This document shows, piece after piece, positions 26,492 through 35,346 of a DNA stretch of 64,000 nucleotides. How positions within the stretch are numbered: position 1 is the stretch's first letter; each line of letters begins with the position of its first letter. Made by a program: the position numbers and the translations under genes. A model generated the notes under the pieces. The model was not told the DNA's origin. It made no database searches and worked only from the letters and a program-made list of their open reading frames with translations. This DNA comes from Streptomyces chryseus (GTDB lineage: Bacteria; Actinomycetota; Actinomycetes; Streptomycetales; Streptomycetaceae): assembly GCF_014650755.1 (NCBI RefSeq), contig NZ_BMVO01000013.1, forward strand, positions 113,276 to 177,275. Reading direction: 5' to 3'.

Positions 26492-29422
26492 TCAGGTTAC
26501 CGGGCGGGTCGCACGCTCCAGCTCCAGCAGCGCGGACCGGTAGCCGCGACCCGTGGCATGCTCCATGCCCACCTCGCACATCCGGTTTGCCGAGAGGTAC
26601 ACGTCGTACTCGCGCGCCCGGACCTCCGCGGCCTCGCGCGCCGTGGCCGATTCCGTCAGCTCCCTGTGCAGCATGCCCCGGTCCCCGGCGAACGCGCAGC
26701 ACCGCACGTCGTCCGGTACGACGACCTCCTCGGCGCACGCCTCGGCGACGGCGATCAGCGCCGCCGCGTCGCCCAGGTGCCGCATCGAACAGGTCGGGTG
26801 CAGGACGGCGGACCCGGCCCTGCGCAGAACCCGGAGGCGGGGGAGCAGCTCGTCGGCGGCCCAGACGACCGAGTCGACCACGGTCAGCTCGCCGTGCAAC
26901 TCGCGGTTCGCGTCGGTGAGGTACGGCACCACCTCGCGCGCGAGGCCCAGCGCGCAGGAGGACGCGTCGACGACCAGGGGCAGCGTGCCGCCCGCCGTCC
27001 ACCCCCAGGCGGCCTCCACCACGCGGTTCGCCATGACGGCGGTGGCCGCCTCGTACCCCTTCGAGTGCCAGATCGTCGCGCAGCAGGTGCCCGCCACGTC
27101 GGCGGGAATCCACACCGGCCTCCCCGCCCGCTCCGACACGGCGACGACCGCCTGCGGCAGGGACGGGCCCCGGTAACGCTCCGGCTCACCGAAGATCCGG
27201 TTGACGCACGCCGGGTAGTAGACGGCGTGCGCTCCGGTGCGCGCGGTGCGGGGGAGGGGCCGGGCGGCCGCGCCGGGGATCTCCGGCAGCCACTGCGGCA
27301 CCAGGTCGGGACGTACGGCCCTGCGGGCGAGGCCCGTGACCGCCCGGACCAGCCGGTCCCCGGCGCGGTCCGCAGCGGCCACCGCGAGGCGTGCCGCCGC
27401 CTCGACCGCGCCGAAGTGCTCGGCGGTCAGCGCGGCGATCCGCTCCTCGCGCGGCGCGTGCCGGCGGTGCCTGAAGTCCTTCATCAGCGCGCCGGTGTCG
27501 ATACCGACGGGACAGGCGAGCGAGCACGTCGAGTCCCCGGCGCACGTGTCGACCGCGTCGTACCCGTACGCGTCGAGCAGCCCGTCCTGGACCGGCGAAC
27601 CGGTGGCCTGGCGCATCATCTCCCGGCGCAGCACGATGCGCTGGCGCGGAGTGGTCGTCAGGTCCGAGCTCGGGCACGTCGGTTCGCAGAAGCCGCACTC
27701 GATGCACGGGTCGGCGACCGGCTCGATCCCGGGGATGGTCTTGAGGCCGCGCAGATGCGCCTTCGGGTCGCGGTCCAGGACGACGCGCGGGGCGAGCACG
27801 CCACCGGGGTCGACGAGCCGCTTCGTACGCCACATCAGTTCCGTCGCCCTCGGGCCCCACTCCAGCTCCAGGAAGGGCGCGATGTTGCGCCCGGTGGCGT
27901 GCTCAGCCTTGAGCGACCCGTCGAAACGCCCGACCGTCAGCCGGCAGAACGCGTCCATGAAGGCGGCGTAGCGCGCGACGTCCGCGGGGTCGGCGGCGTC
28001 GAAGGCCAGCAGGAAGTGCAGGTTGCCGTGCGCCGCGTGACCGGCCACCGCCGCGTCGAACCCGTGCTCCCGCTGGAGCTCCAGGAGCGCCTCGCACGCC
28101 TCGGCGAGCCGCGACGGGGGCACGGCGAAGTCCTCGGTGATCAGGGTCGTGCCGGCGGGACGGGCGCCGCCCACCGCCGTGACGAACGCCTTGCGCGCCT
28201 TCCAGTACCCCGTGATCGTCCGGGCGTCCCGGGTGAACCGATTGGTCACCGACGCGACCGGGGCGACGACTTCGAGCCCGCTCAGTGCCTCGTCCGCCGC
28301 TCGTTCGCAGCGCTCCAGAGCCGCCTCGTCGGGCGCCCGGAACTCCACCAGCAGCGCCGCCGTCTCCTGCGGCAGCCGCGCCCAGTCCGCCGGGACGCCC
28401 TCGACGCTCACCGAGGCGCGCAGCGTGTTGCCGTCCATCAGCTCGACCGCGACGGCCCCCGCGTCGTTGAAGCGGGGAACGGCGGCGGCAGCGGCGGACA
28501 GCGTGGGGAAGAAGAGCAGCGCCGTCGTGAGCACGCGGTCGAGCGGCAGGGTGTCGAAGACGACCTCGGAGAGGAAACCGAGGGTGCCTTCGGAGCCGAC
28601 CATCAGACCGCGCAGGACCGCCACGGGCGTCGAACCGTCGAGGAAGGCGTCGAGCCGGTAGCCGTTGGTGTTCTTGATCGCGTACTTCGCGCGGACACGG
28701 GCGGTGAGCTCCGCGTCCGCCTCGATCTCCGCCTTGATCGCCATGAGCCCCGCGCACAGACCGGGCTCCGCGCGGGCCAGTTTCTCGTCCGCCGCCGGGT
28801 CCGCCGTGTCGACGACCGTGCCGCTCGGCAGGACGAAGGTGAGGGAGGCCAGGGTGCGGTAGGAGTTGCGGGTGGTGCCCGCCGTCATGCCGGACGCGTT
28901 GTTCGCGACGACACCGCCGACCGTGCAGGCGATGGCGCTCGCCGGGTCGGGGCCGAGGACGCGGCCGTGGCGGGCGAGGGCGGCGTTGGCCCGTACGACC
29001 GTGGTGCCCGGCCGGATCCGGGCGCGCGCGCCGCCGTCCAGGACCTCGACGCCCGCCCAGTGCCGGCGTACGTCGACCAGGATGTCCTCGCCCTGGGCCT
29101 GGCCGTTGAGCGAGGTGCCCGCCGCCCGGAAGACGACCTCGCGGCCCTTGGCCCGCGCGTACGCGAGGACCGCCGAGACGTCGTCGACGTCCTCGGCCAC
29201 CACGACGACCCGGGGGACGAAGCGGTACGGGCTGGCGTCCGACGCGTACCGCACGAGGTCGGAGACCTTCCACAGCACTTTGCCCGCCCCGAGGAGCGCG
29301 GTCAGCTCACCGCGCAGCGGTTCCGGCGTGCCGCCGGCCAGCGCGTCCGGCACCCGGTCGGGCGCGGGCGGCGGCGGGGCCGCGGGGCGCAGCGATCCCG
29401 GCTCGGGCTCCAGCAGAGGCAT
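26492..29422 (-). CDS. FAD-linked oxidase/(Fe-S) protein fusion, D-lactate dehydrogenase-like
   Basis: 976 residues. It joins a GlcD-type FAD-linked oxidase (about 1-530; FRAAGTSLNGQAQGEDIL and GGVVANNASGMTAGT in the FAD domain) to a GlpC/LutA-type iron-sulfur half. Two ferredoxin-type clusters are seen as CIECGFCEPTCPSS (about 568-581) and CAGDSTCSLACPVG (about 626-640), and two CCG-like motifs follow (GTCCATIWHSKG; RCCAFAGDRGM). Such fusions oxidise D-lactate or another D-2-hydroxyacid and pass electrons to the quinone pool. GAGGGGG precedes the ATG. It follows the marR gene by 15 nt, so the regulator is probably its own. Confidence 0.9.
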   Translation of the reverse strand: MPLLEPEPGSLRPAAPPPPAPDRVPDALAGGTPEPLRGELTALLGAGKVLWKVSDLVRYASDASPYRFVPRVVVVAEDVDDVSAVLAYARAKGREVVFRAAGTSLNGQAQGEDILVDVRRHWAGVEVLDGGARARIRPGTTVVRANAALARHGRVLGPDPASAIACTVGGVVANNASGMTAGTTRNSYRTLASLTFVLPSGTVVDTADPAADEKLARAEPGLCAGLMAIKAEIEADAELTARVRAKYAIKNTNGYRLDAFLDGSTPVAVLRGLMVGSEGTLGFLSEVVFDTLPLDRVLTTALLFFPTLSAAAAAVPRFNDAGAVAVELMDGNTLRASVSVEGVPADWARLPQETAALLVEFRAPDEAALERCERAADEALSGLEVVAPVASVTNRFTRDARTITGYWKARKAFVTAVGGARPAGTTLITEDFAVPPSRLAEACEALLELQREHGFDAAVAGHAAHGNLHFLLAFDAADPADVARYAAFMDAFCRLTVGRFDGSLKAEHATGRNIAPFLELEWGPRATELMWRTKRLVDPGGVLAPRVVLDRDPKAHLRGLKTIPGIEPVADPCIECGFCEPTCPSSDLTTTPRQRIVLRREMMRQATGSPVQDGLLDAYGYDAVDTCAGDSTCSLACPVGIDTGALMKDFRHRRHAPREERIAALTAEHFGAVEAAARLAVAAADRAGDRLVRAVTGLARRAVRPDLVPQWLPEIPGAAARPLPRTARTGAHAVYYPACVNRIFGEPERYRGPSLPQAVVAVSERAGRPVWIPADVAGTCCATIWHSKGYEAATAVMANRVVEAAWGWTAGGTLPLVVDASSCALGLAREVVPYLTDANRELHGELTVVDSVVWAADELLPRLRVLRRAGSAVLHPTCSMRHLGDAAALIAVAEACAEEVVVPDDVRCCAFAGDRGMLHRELTESATAREAAEVRAREYDVYLSANRMCEVGMEHATGRGYRSALLELERATRPVT

Positions 29423-29437
29423 CCGGTCCCCCTCGGT

Positions 29438-29890
29438 TCAGCAGCGGCGCTCCGGCATCCCGTCGACCAGAGCGGACAGCAGGCCCCCGAGCACCTCGCG
29501 CTGCCCGGCGGTCAATGGGGCCAGGATGTCCTCCGCGGCGTCCCGGCGCGCGCTGCGCAGCGCGCGGAGCGTCGCGCGGCCGGTGTCGGTGAGCTCGATC
29601 CTGATGACACGCCGGTTCGTGGGATCCGGCACCCGGCGCACCCGGCCGCTCGCCTCCAGGCCGTCGACCAGGGTGGTCACGGCGCGGGGGACCACGTCCA
29701 GGCGCTGGGCGAGGTCCGCCATCCGCGGTGGCCGGTCGTGCAGGTCGTAGTGCGAGACGGTGCGCAGCAGGCGCGACTGGGCGGGCGTGATGCCGATCGG
29801 CTCCATCTGCTGACGCTGGATCCGGTGAAGCCGGCGCGTCAGCCGGAGAAGCTGCTCGGCGAGCAGGCCGTCGGCGTCTGAGGTGCTCAT
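29438..29890 (-). CDS. MarR family transcriptional regulator
   Basis: 150 residues. The winged helix lies at about 50-100, with recognition region MADLAQRLDVVPRAVTTLVDGLEASGRVRRV and wing DPTNRRVIRIELTD (given in parts; key residues R, T, D, R, R). It heads an operon with the D-lactate dehydrogenase-like gene and diverges from an ABC exporter. The 108-nt intergenic region carries three CATTGT half-sites, two of them in a perfect inverted pair, so it likely controls both directions. Confidence 0.9.
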   Translation of the reverse strand: MSTSDADGLLAEQLLRLTRRLHRIQRQQMEPIGITPAQSRLLRTVSHYDLHDRPPRMADLAQRLDVVPRAVTTLVDGLEASGRVRRVPDPTNRRVIRIELTDTGRATLRALRSARRDAAEDILAPLTAGQREVLGGLLSALVDGMPERRC

Positions 29891-29914
29891 AGCGGGAACA
29901 TTATCAGGACCACG

Positions 29915-29964
29915 CTCATTGTGAACAGGGTCATTGTGAGCACAGGTAACAATGAGCTAGGCTC
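29915..29964 (+). promoter_or_regulatory. Putative MarR operator and ABC exporter promoter
   Basis: TCATTGT (29931-29937) and ACAATGA (29949-29955) form a perfect inverted repeat. A third copy, CTCATTGTGAAC, starts at 29915 as a direct repeat of the first. A -10-like TAGGCT (29959-29964) lies 19 nt after TTGTGA (29934-29939). The repeats overlap this promoter. Confidence 0.65.
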
Positions 29965-29998
29965 GCAGAATCGTCGTCTCACCCCCGCGAAGGAGCCC

Positions 29999-31810
29999 AT
30001 GCACCCCGATCGGCCCACGTGGACACCACCGGCCCGCGATCCCGCCCAGCCGGAGGAGCCCGCGCAGGTGCGCCGCATCCTCCGGCTCTTCCGGCCCTAC
30101 CGGGGCCGGCTGGCCGTCGTCGGCCTGCTCGTCGCGGCCTCCTCCCTGGTCGCCGTCGCCTCCCCGTTCATGCTCAGGGAGATCCTCGACACCGCGATCC
30201 CGCAGGGACGCACGGGGCTGCTGAGCCTGCTCGCCCTCGGCATGATCCTGACCGCCGTGGTGACGAGCGTCTTCGGCGTGCTCCAGACCCTGATCTCCAC
30301 GACGGTCGGCCAGCGCGTCATGCACGACCTGCGCACCGCCGTCTACGCCCAGCTCCAGCGCATGCCGCTGGCCTTCTTCACCCGGACCCGCACCGGCGAG
30401 GTGCAGTCCCGCATCGCCAACGACATCGGCGGCATGCAGGCGACGGTCACCTCCACCGCCACCTCGCTGGTCTCGAACCTCACCTCCGTGGTGGCCACGG
30501 TCGTCGCCATGCTGGCCCTCGACTGGCGGCTGACCGTCGTGTCCCTGCTCCTGCTGCCGGTCTTCGTGTGGATCAGCCGCCGGGTCGGCCGCGAGCGCAA
30601 GAAGATCACCACGCAGCGGCAGAAGCAGATGGCCTCGATGGCCGCCACCGTCACGGAGTCGCTGTCGGTCAGCGGCATCCTCCTCGGCCGCACCATGGGC
30701 CGGGCCGACTCCCTGACCAAGTCCTTCGCCGACGAGTCCGAGCGCCTCGTCGACCTCGAAGTGCGCTCCAACATGGCCGGACGCTGGCGCATGTCCACCA
30801 TCGGCATCGTGATGGCCGCCATGCCGGCCGTCATCTACTGGGCCGCCGGCCTGACCATGAGCACGGGCGGGGCGGCCGTGTCGCTGGGTACGCTCGTCGC
30901 CTTCGTCTCGCTCCAGCAGGGCCTCTTCCGCCCGGCCGTGAGCCTCCTGTCGACCGGTGTGCAGATGCAGACCTCGCTCGCCCTCTTCCAGCGGATCTTC
31001 GAGTACCTCGACCTGCCGGTGGACATCACCGAGCCCCGGAAGCCGGTCCGGCTGGAGAAGATCCGCGGCGAAGTGCGCTTCGACGACGTCCACTTCACGT
31101 ACGACGAGAAGAACGGGCCCACGCTCACCGGAATCGACATCACCGTCCCGGCGGGCGGCAGTCTGGCGATCGTCGGCCCCACCGGCTCCGGCAAGAGCAC
31201 CCTCAGCTACCTGGTGCCCCGGCTGTACGACGTGACGGACGGCAGCGTCACCCTCGACGGCGTCGACGTGCGCGACCTGGACTTCGACACGCTGGCCCGC
31301 GCGGTCGGCGTGGTCTCCCAGGAGACGTACCTCTTCCACGCCTCCGTCGCCGAGAACCTGCGCTTCGCGAAGCCGGACGCGACCGACGAGGAGCTGCGTG
31401 CCGCCGCCGAGGCGGCACAGATCCACGACCACATCGCCTCACTCCCCGACGGGTACGACACCCTCGTCGGCGAGCGGGGGTACCGCTTCTCCGGCGGCGA
31501 GAAGCAGCGCCTGGCGATCGCCCGCACCATCCTGCGCGACCCGCCCGTCCTCATCCTCGACGAGGCGACGAGCGCGCTCGACACCCGTACCGAGCACGCC
31601 GTGCAGCAGGCCATCGACGCGCTCTCGGCGGGCCGTACGACCATCACCATCGCGCACCGGCTCTCCACGGTCAGGGACGCCGGCCAGATCGTCGTTCTCG
31701 ACGGCGGAAGAACCGTCGAGCGCGGCACGCACGAGGAACTGCTCGCCCGGGAGGGCCGGTACGCGGCGCTCGTGCGCAGGGACGAGCGGGTCTCCTCCGC
31801 CGCGACCTGA
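29999..31810 (+). CDS. ABC exporter, ATP-binding/permease fusion (homodimer type)
   Basis: 603 residues. The membrane domain with six helices occupies about 40-330. The ATPase domain has Walker A GPTGSGKS (about 391-398), signature RFSGGEKQR (about 497), Walker B LILDEATSALD and switch His IAHRLS, all intact. It should export a lipid, drug or peptide as a homodimer. AAGGAG lies 4 nt before the chosen ATG; the longer frame from 29921 covers the operator. It is divergent from marR and probably derepressed by its ligand. Confidence 0.92.
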   Translation: MHPDRPTWTPPARDPAQPEEPAQVRRILRLFRPYRGRLAVVGLLVAASSLVAVASPFMLREILDTAIPQGRTGLLSLLALGMILTAVVTSVFGVLQTLISTTVGQRVMHDLRTAVYAQLQRMPLAFFTRTRTGEVQSRIANDIGGMQATVTSTATSLVSNLTSVVATVVAMLALDWRLTVVSLLLLPVFVWISRRVGRERKKITTQRQKQMASMAATVTESLSVSGILLGRTMGRADSLTKSFADESERLVDLEVRSNMAGRWRMSTIGIVMAAMPAVIYWAAGLTMSTGGAAVSLGTLVAFVSLQQGLFRPAVSLLSTGVQMQTSLALFQRIFEYLDLPVDITEPRKPVRLEKIRGEVRFDDVHFTYDEKNGPTLTGIDITVPAGGSLAIVGPTGSGKSTLSYLVPRLYDVTDGSVTLDGVDVRDLDFDTLARAVGVVSQETYLFHASVAENLRFAKPDATDEELRAAAEAAQIHDHIASLPDGYDTLVGERGYRFSGGEKQRLAIARTILRDPPVLILDEATSALDTRTEHAVQQAIDALSAGRTTITIAHRLSTVRDAGQIVVLDGGRTVERGTHEELLAREGRYAALVRRDERVSSAAT

Positions 31811-31837
31811 GCGTCAGGCCGTCCGGACACGACAGCG

Positions 31838-31857
31838 CCGTCCCTCCCCTGGGACGG
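31838..31857. terminator. Hairpin terminator between ABC exporter and small peptide genes
   Basis: CCGTCCC (31838-31844) pairs with GGGACGG (31851-31857) around a 6-nt loop and is followed on the + strand by GGGGG. It lies between convergent genes. Confidence 0.55.
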
Positions 31858-31885
31858 GGGAGAAGCGGCGCCGGCGGGACCTCGG

Positions 31886-31945
31886 TCAGACCAGCCGGCC
31901 CAGGAAGTGGAAGGCGCCGGCGAGAAGGTCGGTGATGAGGTTCAT
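31886..31945 (-). CDS. 19-residue amphipathic peptide gene
   Basis: This short frame translates to MNLITDLLAGAFHFLGRLV. AAGGAG sits 10 nt before its ATG, a good ribosome binding site. The peptide would form a helix with Leu/Ile/Phe/Val on one side and Asn/Thr/Asp/His/Arg on the other, ending hydrophobic, as in small membrane-associated or surface-active peptides. It lies in the only gap above 300 nt in the window (31811-32179) and converges on the ABC exporter terminator. The rest of that gap shows nothing else. Expression and function are unproven. Confidence 0.5.
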   Translation of the reverse strand: MNLITDLLAGAFHFLGRLV

Positions 31946-32179
31946 GAGCGTGGGTCTCCTTGTGCTGCGTGCTTGTGCCTTCGGGACAGCGCGGTGGCGG
32001 TCTGCAGCCCGTCGCTCGCGCACCGTAAGCATCGTGCGCCGCGCGGCGAAGGGGCGACGAACGTCGATCGGCTACGCGTTCGAGCGGGCCCCTGTTCGCG
32101 TGTTCGCGTCGCCCTGGATGGACCATCGCCGCTCCACGACATCCCGGGAACGGCGGCCGGAGCGGGTTAGCGTGCCCGC

Positions 32180-33001
32180 ATGGAGAACGAGCCCGCACCG
32201 AAGCGGCCCGCGCACGGTCCCCGCCTGACGCGCCGTGGCCGGCTGCTGCTGATCGTCGCCATGGCCGCCACCGTGGCGACCGCCGCGGTCCTGGTGCCGC
32301 TGCTGCTGCTCCGACAGGAGCGGCGCGAGCCGCGCAGCCTGCTGATCCCGGAAGGCTGGCGGGCCTCCCAGGTGTACGCCGCGGTCGACAAGGCGCTCGG
32401 CGTCGCACCGCGGACCACCGAGAAGGCGGCGAGCACGGCGCGACTGAAGCTGCCGCCCGCGGCCCGGGGCAACCCGGAGGGCTTCCTCTTCCCCGCGACC
32501 TATCCCGTCGACGAGAGGGCGACACCGGCGAGCCTGCTCTCGTACATGGTCGACACGGCCGGCAAGAACTTCGGGATCACCCGCGCGGACTACCGCAGCG
32601 TCGTCATCGCCAGCATCGTGCAGGCCGAGGCCGACACGGCCGAGGACATGGGGAAGGTCGCGCGCGTCATCGACAACCGGCTGGCGCGGGGCATGCCGCT
32701 CCAGATGGACTCGACGATCAACTACGCCCTCAAGCGCTCGACGCTCGACACCACGCACGCGGACACGCGGATCAACACCCCGTACAACACGTACGAACGG
32801 GCCGGCCTGCCGCCGACGCCGATCGGCAACCCCGGCCGCCAGGCGATGAACGCGACGCTCACCCCGCCGCCCGGGAAGTGGCTGTACTTCGTCACCGTCG
32901 CGCCCGGGGACACCCGTTTCACCGACACTTACGCCGAACAACGCGAGAACGTCGCGGAGTTCAACGCGAACCGCCGGGGCACGAGCAAGAACGGCGGCTG
33001 A
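32180..33001 (+). CDS. Endolytic transglycosylase MltG-like protein
   Basis: 273 residues. One N-terminal membrane helix (about 22-45) anchors an extracytoplasmic YceG domain. The core SIVQAEADTAEDMGKVARVI aligns with the MltG active-site helix; the second Glu of the E-x-E pair is kept and the first is Gln. YNTYERAGLPPTPIGNPG and LYFVTV are family hallmarks. MltG cuts nascent peptidoglycan glycan strands at the membrane. This copy is shorter than usual and not in the aroE/ruvX context, so it is probably a second paralogue. TAGCGT lies 6 nt before the ATG with no Shine-Dalgarno, suggesting a leaderless mRNA. Confidence 0.88.
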   Translation: MENEPAPKRPAHGPRLTRRGRLLLIVAMAATVATAAVLVPLLLLRQERREPRSLLIPEGWRASQVYAAVDKALGVAPRTTEKAASTARLKLPPAARGNPEGFLFPATYPVDERATPASLLSYMVDTAGKNFGITRADYRSVVIASIVQAEADTAEDMGKVARVIDNRLARGMPLQMDSTINYALKRSTLDTTHADTRINTPYNTYERAGLPPTPIGNPGRQAMNATLTPPPGKWLYFVTVAPGDTRFTDTYAEQRENVAEFNANRRGTSKNGG

Positions 33002-33043
33002 CCGCCGGGCGGCGCACTGCTGGACGCGCCCGGTACGGCGCCC

Positions 33044-34213
33044 TCAGCCCGCGACCGGAACCGGCTCTGTCACCGATGTGACCGGGAGCGCCGCCACCGC
33101 TGCCCCGCTTCCCGCCGTCGCCGCTGCTGGATCCGCACCCGCCGGCGTCCGCTCCAGCAGCCGCACGACCCCCCGTACGGCCGCGCGCCCCGCACGGTTG
33201 GCCCCGATGGTGCTGGCCGAAGGCCCGTACCCGACCAGATGGATCCGCTCGTCGCGCGCGGCGCGCGTGCCGTCCACGCGGATGCCGCCACCCGCTTCAC
33301 GCAGCCTGAGCGGCGCGAGGTGGTCGATCACGGCACGGAACCCGGTGGCCCACAGGATCACGTCCGCGTCGACCGTGCGTCCGTCGGCCCAGGCCACCCC
33401 GCCCGGCGTCACCCTGTCGAACATCGGCAGCCGGTCCAGCGCTCCCTCCGCGCGGGCCCGTGCGACGGCCTCCGTCACGGCCAGTCCGGTCACCGACACG
33501 ACGCTCTGCGGCGGCAGCCCGCGCCGTACCCGCTCGTCGACGAGCGCGACCGCCGCCCGCCCCTGCTCCTCGCCGAACGGTCCGTCGCGGAACACCGGCG
33601 GGCGCCGCGTCACCCACGTCGTGGCGGCCGCGACGGAGGCGATCTCCATCAGGTGCTGTACGCCGGAGGTCCCGCCGCCCACGACCACCACCCGCCGCCC
33701 GGCGAACTCCCGCGGTCCCGGATAGTGCGCGGTGTGCAGCTGCCGCCCGCGGAAGCTCTCCTGCCCGGGGTAGCGCGGCCAGAAGGGGCGGTCCCAGGTG
33801 CCTGTCGCGTTGATCAGCGCGCGCGTCGACCAGACGCCCTCCGACGTCTCGACGCGCAGCCGGCCGTGCTCCCCCTCGCGGACCGCCCGCACGTCGACGG
33901 GGCGCCGTACCCGCAGGCCGAAGGTCCGCTCGTACGACGCGAAGTACTCCCCGACGACCTCGGAGGACGGGCGGCTCCCGTCGGCGCCGGTCAGCTCCAT
34001 GCCCGGCAGCGCGTGCATGCCGTGGACCTTGCCGTACGTCAGGGTCGGCCACCGGAACTGCCACGCGCCGCCCGGCCGGGGCGCGTGGTCGAGGACGACG
34101 AAGTCGCGCCCGGGCTCCAGGCCCGCGCGCCGCAGGTGGTAGGCGCTGGACAGCCCTGCCTGGCCCGCACCGATGACGACGACGTCCACGTCCCGCACCG
34201 CAGTGTTGTTCAT
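33044..34213 (-). CDS. Flavin-containing monooxygenase-type oxidoreductase
   Basis: 389 residues with two dinucleotide loops: VVVIGAGQAGLSSAYHL for FAD near the N-terminus and VVVVGGGTSGVQHLMEI for NAD(P)H at about 170-186. ILWATGFRAVIDHL is the ATG-type motif of the CzcO/FMO group. Substrates are usually soft nucleophiles (N, S) or ketones; nothing here decides. The ATG at 34213 lacks a clear ribosome binding site. The C-terminal 30 residues are low-complexity Ala/Val/Pro. It diverges from a small conserved-looking gene. Confidence 0.87.
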   Translation of the reverse strand: MNNTAVRDVDVVVIGAGQAGLSSAYHLRRAGLEPGRDFVVLDHAPRPGGAWQFRWPTLTYGKVHGMHALPGMELTGADGSRPSSEVVGEYFASYERTFGLRVRRPVDVRAVREGEHGRLRVETSEGVWSTRALINATGTWDRPFWPRYPGQESFRGRQLHTAHYPGPREFAGRRVVVVGGGTSGVQHLMEIASVAAATTWVTRRPPVFRDGPFGEEQGRAAVALVDERVRRGLPPQSVVSVTGLAVTEAVARARAEGALDRLPMFDRVTPGGVAWADGRTVDADVILWATGFRAVIDHLAPLRLREAGGGIRVDGTRAARDERIHLVGYGPSASTIGANRAGRAAVRGVVRLLERTPAGADPAAATAGSGAAVAALPVTSVTEPVPVAG

Positions 34214-34288
34214 GGTTCTACCAACAGGGGCGCAGGTGCGGATCTTCCCGCCCCACGTAATTCCCGGGGATGTGGGTACGGTGCCGGA

Positions 34289-34579
34289 ATGACGCCCGTC
34301 GCATACGTGTACCGCGTGGACGCCCCCGCCGGGAGCGCCGGATGGCGCCCCCTCGGCTCCCGCTACCGAGGCACGATCACCACCGCCACCCAGCCCGAGG
34401 ACGCCGAGTTCGTGGCGGCGGTGGTGGTGCGTGACCTTGCGACCCAGTGGGATCACGAGGGTTCCGGCGTCCACCACGTGCGGATCTGCGTGTGGCGCGA
34501 CGCGGAGGGCCTGGGTCCCGAGGACGCCGAATGCACGGTGGAGGTCCAGCCGGACCTGGACACCCTGCCGGGCGCGTAG
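34289..34579 (+). CDS. Hypothetical protein
   Basis: 96 residues, acidic, no membrane segment or known motif. It starts MTPVAYVYRVDAPAGSAGWR and has a beta-rich pattern with HHVRICVWRD. TACGGT (34277-34282) lies 6 nt before the ATG and there is no Shine-Dalgarno, so it may be leaderless. It is divergent from the flavin monooxygenase gene. I do not recognise it. Codon use is typical of the neighbourhood. Confidence 0.65.
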   Translation: MTPVAYVYRVDAPAGSAGWRPLGSRYRGTITTATQPEDAEFVAAVVVRDLATQWDHEGSGVHHVRICVWRDAEGLGPEDAECTVEVQPDLDTLPGA

Positions 34580-34732
34580 ACCCGGCAGGGAGCGGGCCGG
34601 GCCCCGGTCTGCCGCCGGTGCCCGTCCGGCCCAACGCCCCACCCGTACGGACCAGCCGCCCGGCGGCTGCGTGACGCGGGAACGCGGCCGCACTGATCGC
34701 CCCGGCGGGGCAGGTGGCCGCGCCGCCGGCAG

Positions 34733-35155
34733 TCACCCCAGGAACGACAGGCGGATCTGGCGCCGGGGGTTGTCCTTGTTGGTGTCGACCAGGACCACGG
34801 ACTGCCACGTCCCCAGCTCCAGGGCTCCGCCGATCACGGGAAGCGTCACGTGCGGCGGGACGATGGCGGGGAGCACGTGGTCCCGGCCGTGACCGGTGGA
34901 GCCGTGCCGGTGCTGCCAGCGGTTGTCCGCGGGGAGCAGCTGGTGAAGGGCTGCCAGGAGGTCGGCGTCGCTTCCCGCCCCTGTCTCGATGACGGCGAGA
35001 CCGGCGGTCGCGTGCGGTGTGAAGACGTTGAGCAGGCCGTCGCGGCCCTGAGCCTCCTCCTGGAGGAACGTCGCGCACATGTCGGTCACATCGCACACGG
35101 TCTCGTCGGAGCCGGTCGTCACGCTGATGATTCGCGTCCTGAAGTTGTCGGTCAT
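34733..35155 (-). CDS. yjbQ: YjbQ family protein (UPF0047, secondary thiamine-phosphate synthase type)
   Basis: 140 residues. Motifs of the family are FTPHATAGLAVIE, DLLAALHQLLP, a HGSTGHGRDHVLPAI His cluster, and WQSVVLVDTNKDNPRRQ. Members form trimers and have weak thiamine-phosphate synthase activity; the physiological role is unsettled. A monocistronic gene ending close to nothing obvious: 34580-34732 downstream shows no gene. Confidence 0.92.
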   Translation of the reverse strand: MTDNFRTRIISVTTGSDETVCDVTDMCATFLQEEAQGRDGLLNVFTPHATAGLAVIETGAGSDADLLAALHQLLPADNRWQHRHGSTGHGRDHVLPAIVPPHVTLPVIGGALELGTWQSVVLVDTNKDNPRRQIRLSFLG

Positions 35156-35346
35156 ACGCCCATCCTCGCGCCCCGACCGCTCCTGGGGGCGCTGCGAAGG
35201 GCCTGCGTCGCATCCGGTCCCGGGCGGCCGGGGCGGCCGTACTCCGGCAGGCGGTCTGCGCGTGCCGGCCCCACCGGGCCCCGTCCGGCCGCTTCGTCGC
35301 GCGACGCGGCAGGCGTGAGCGCCCCGACTCGGGGCACGCGGACGGC

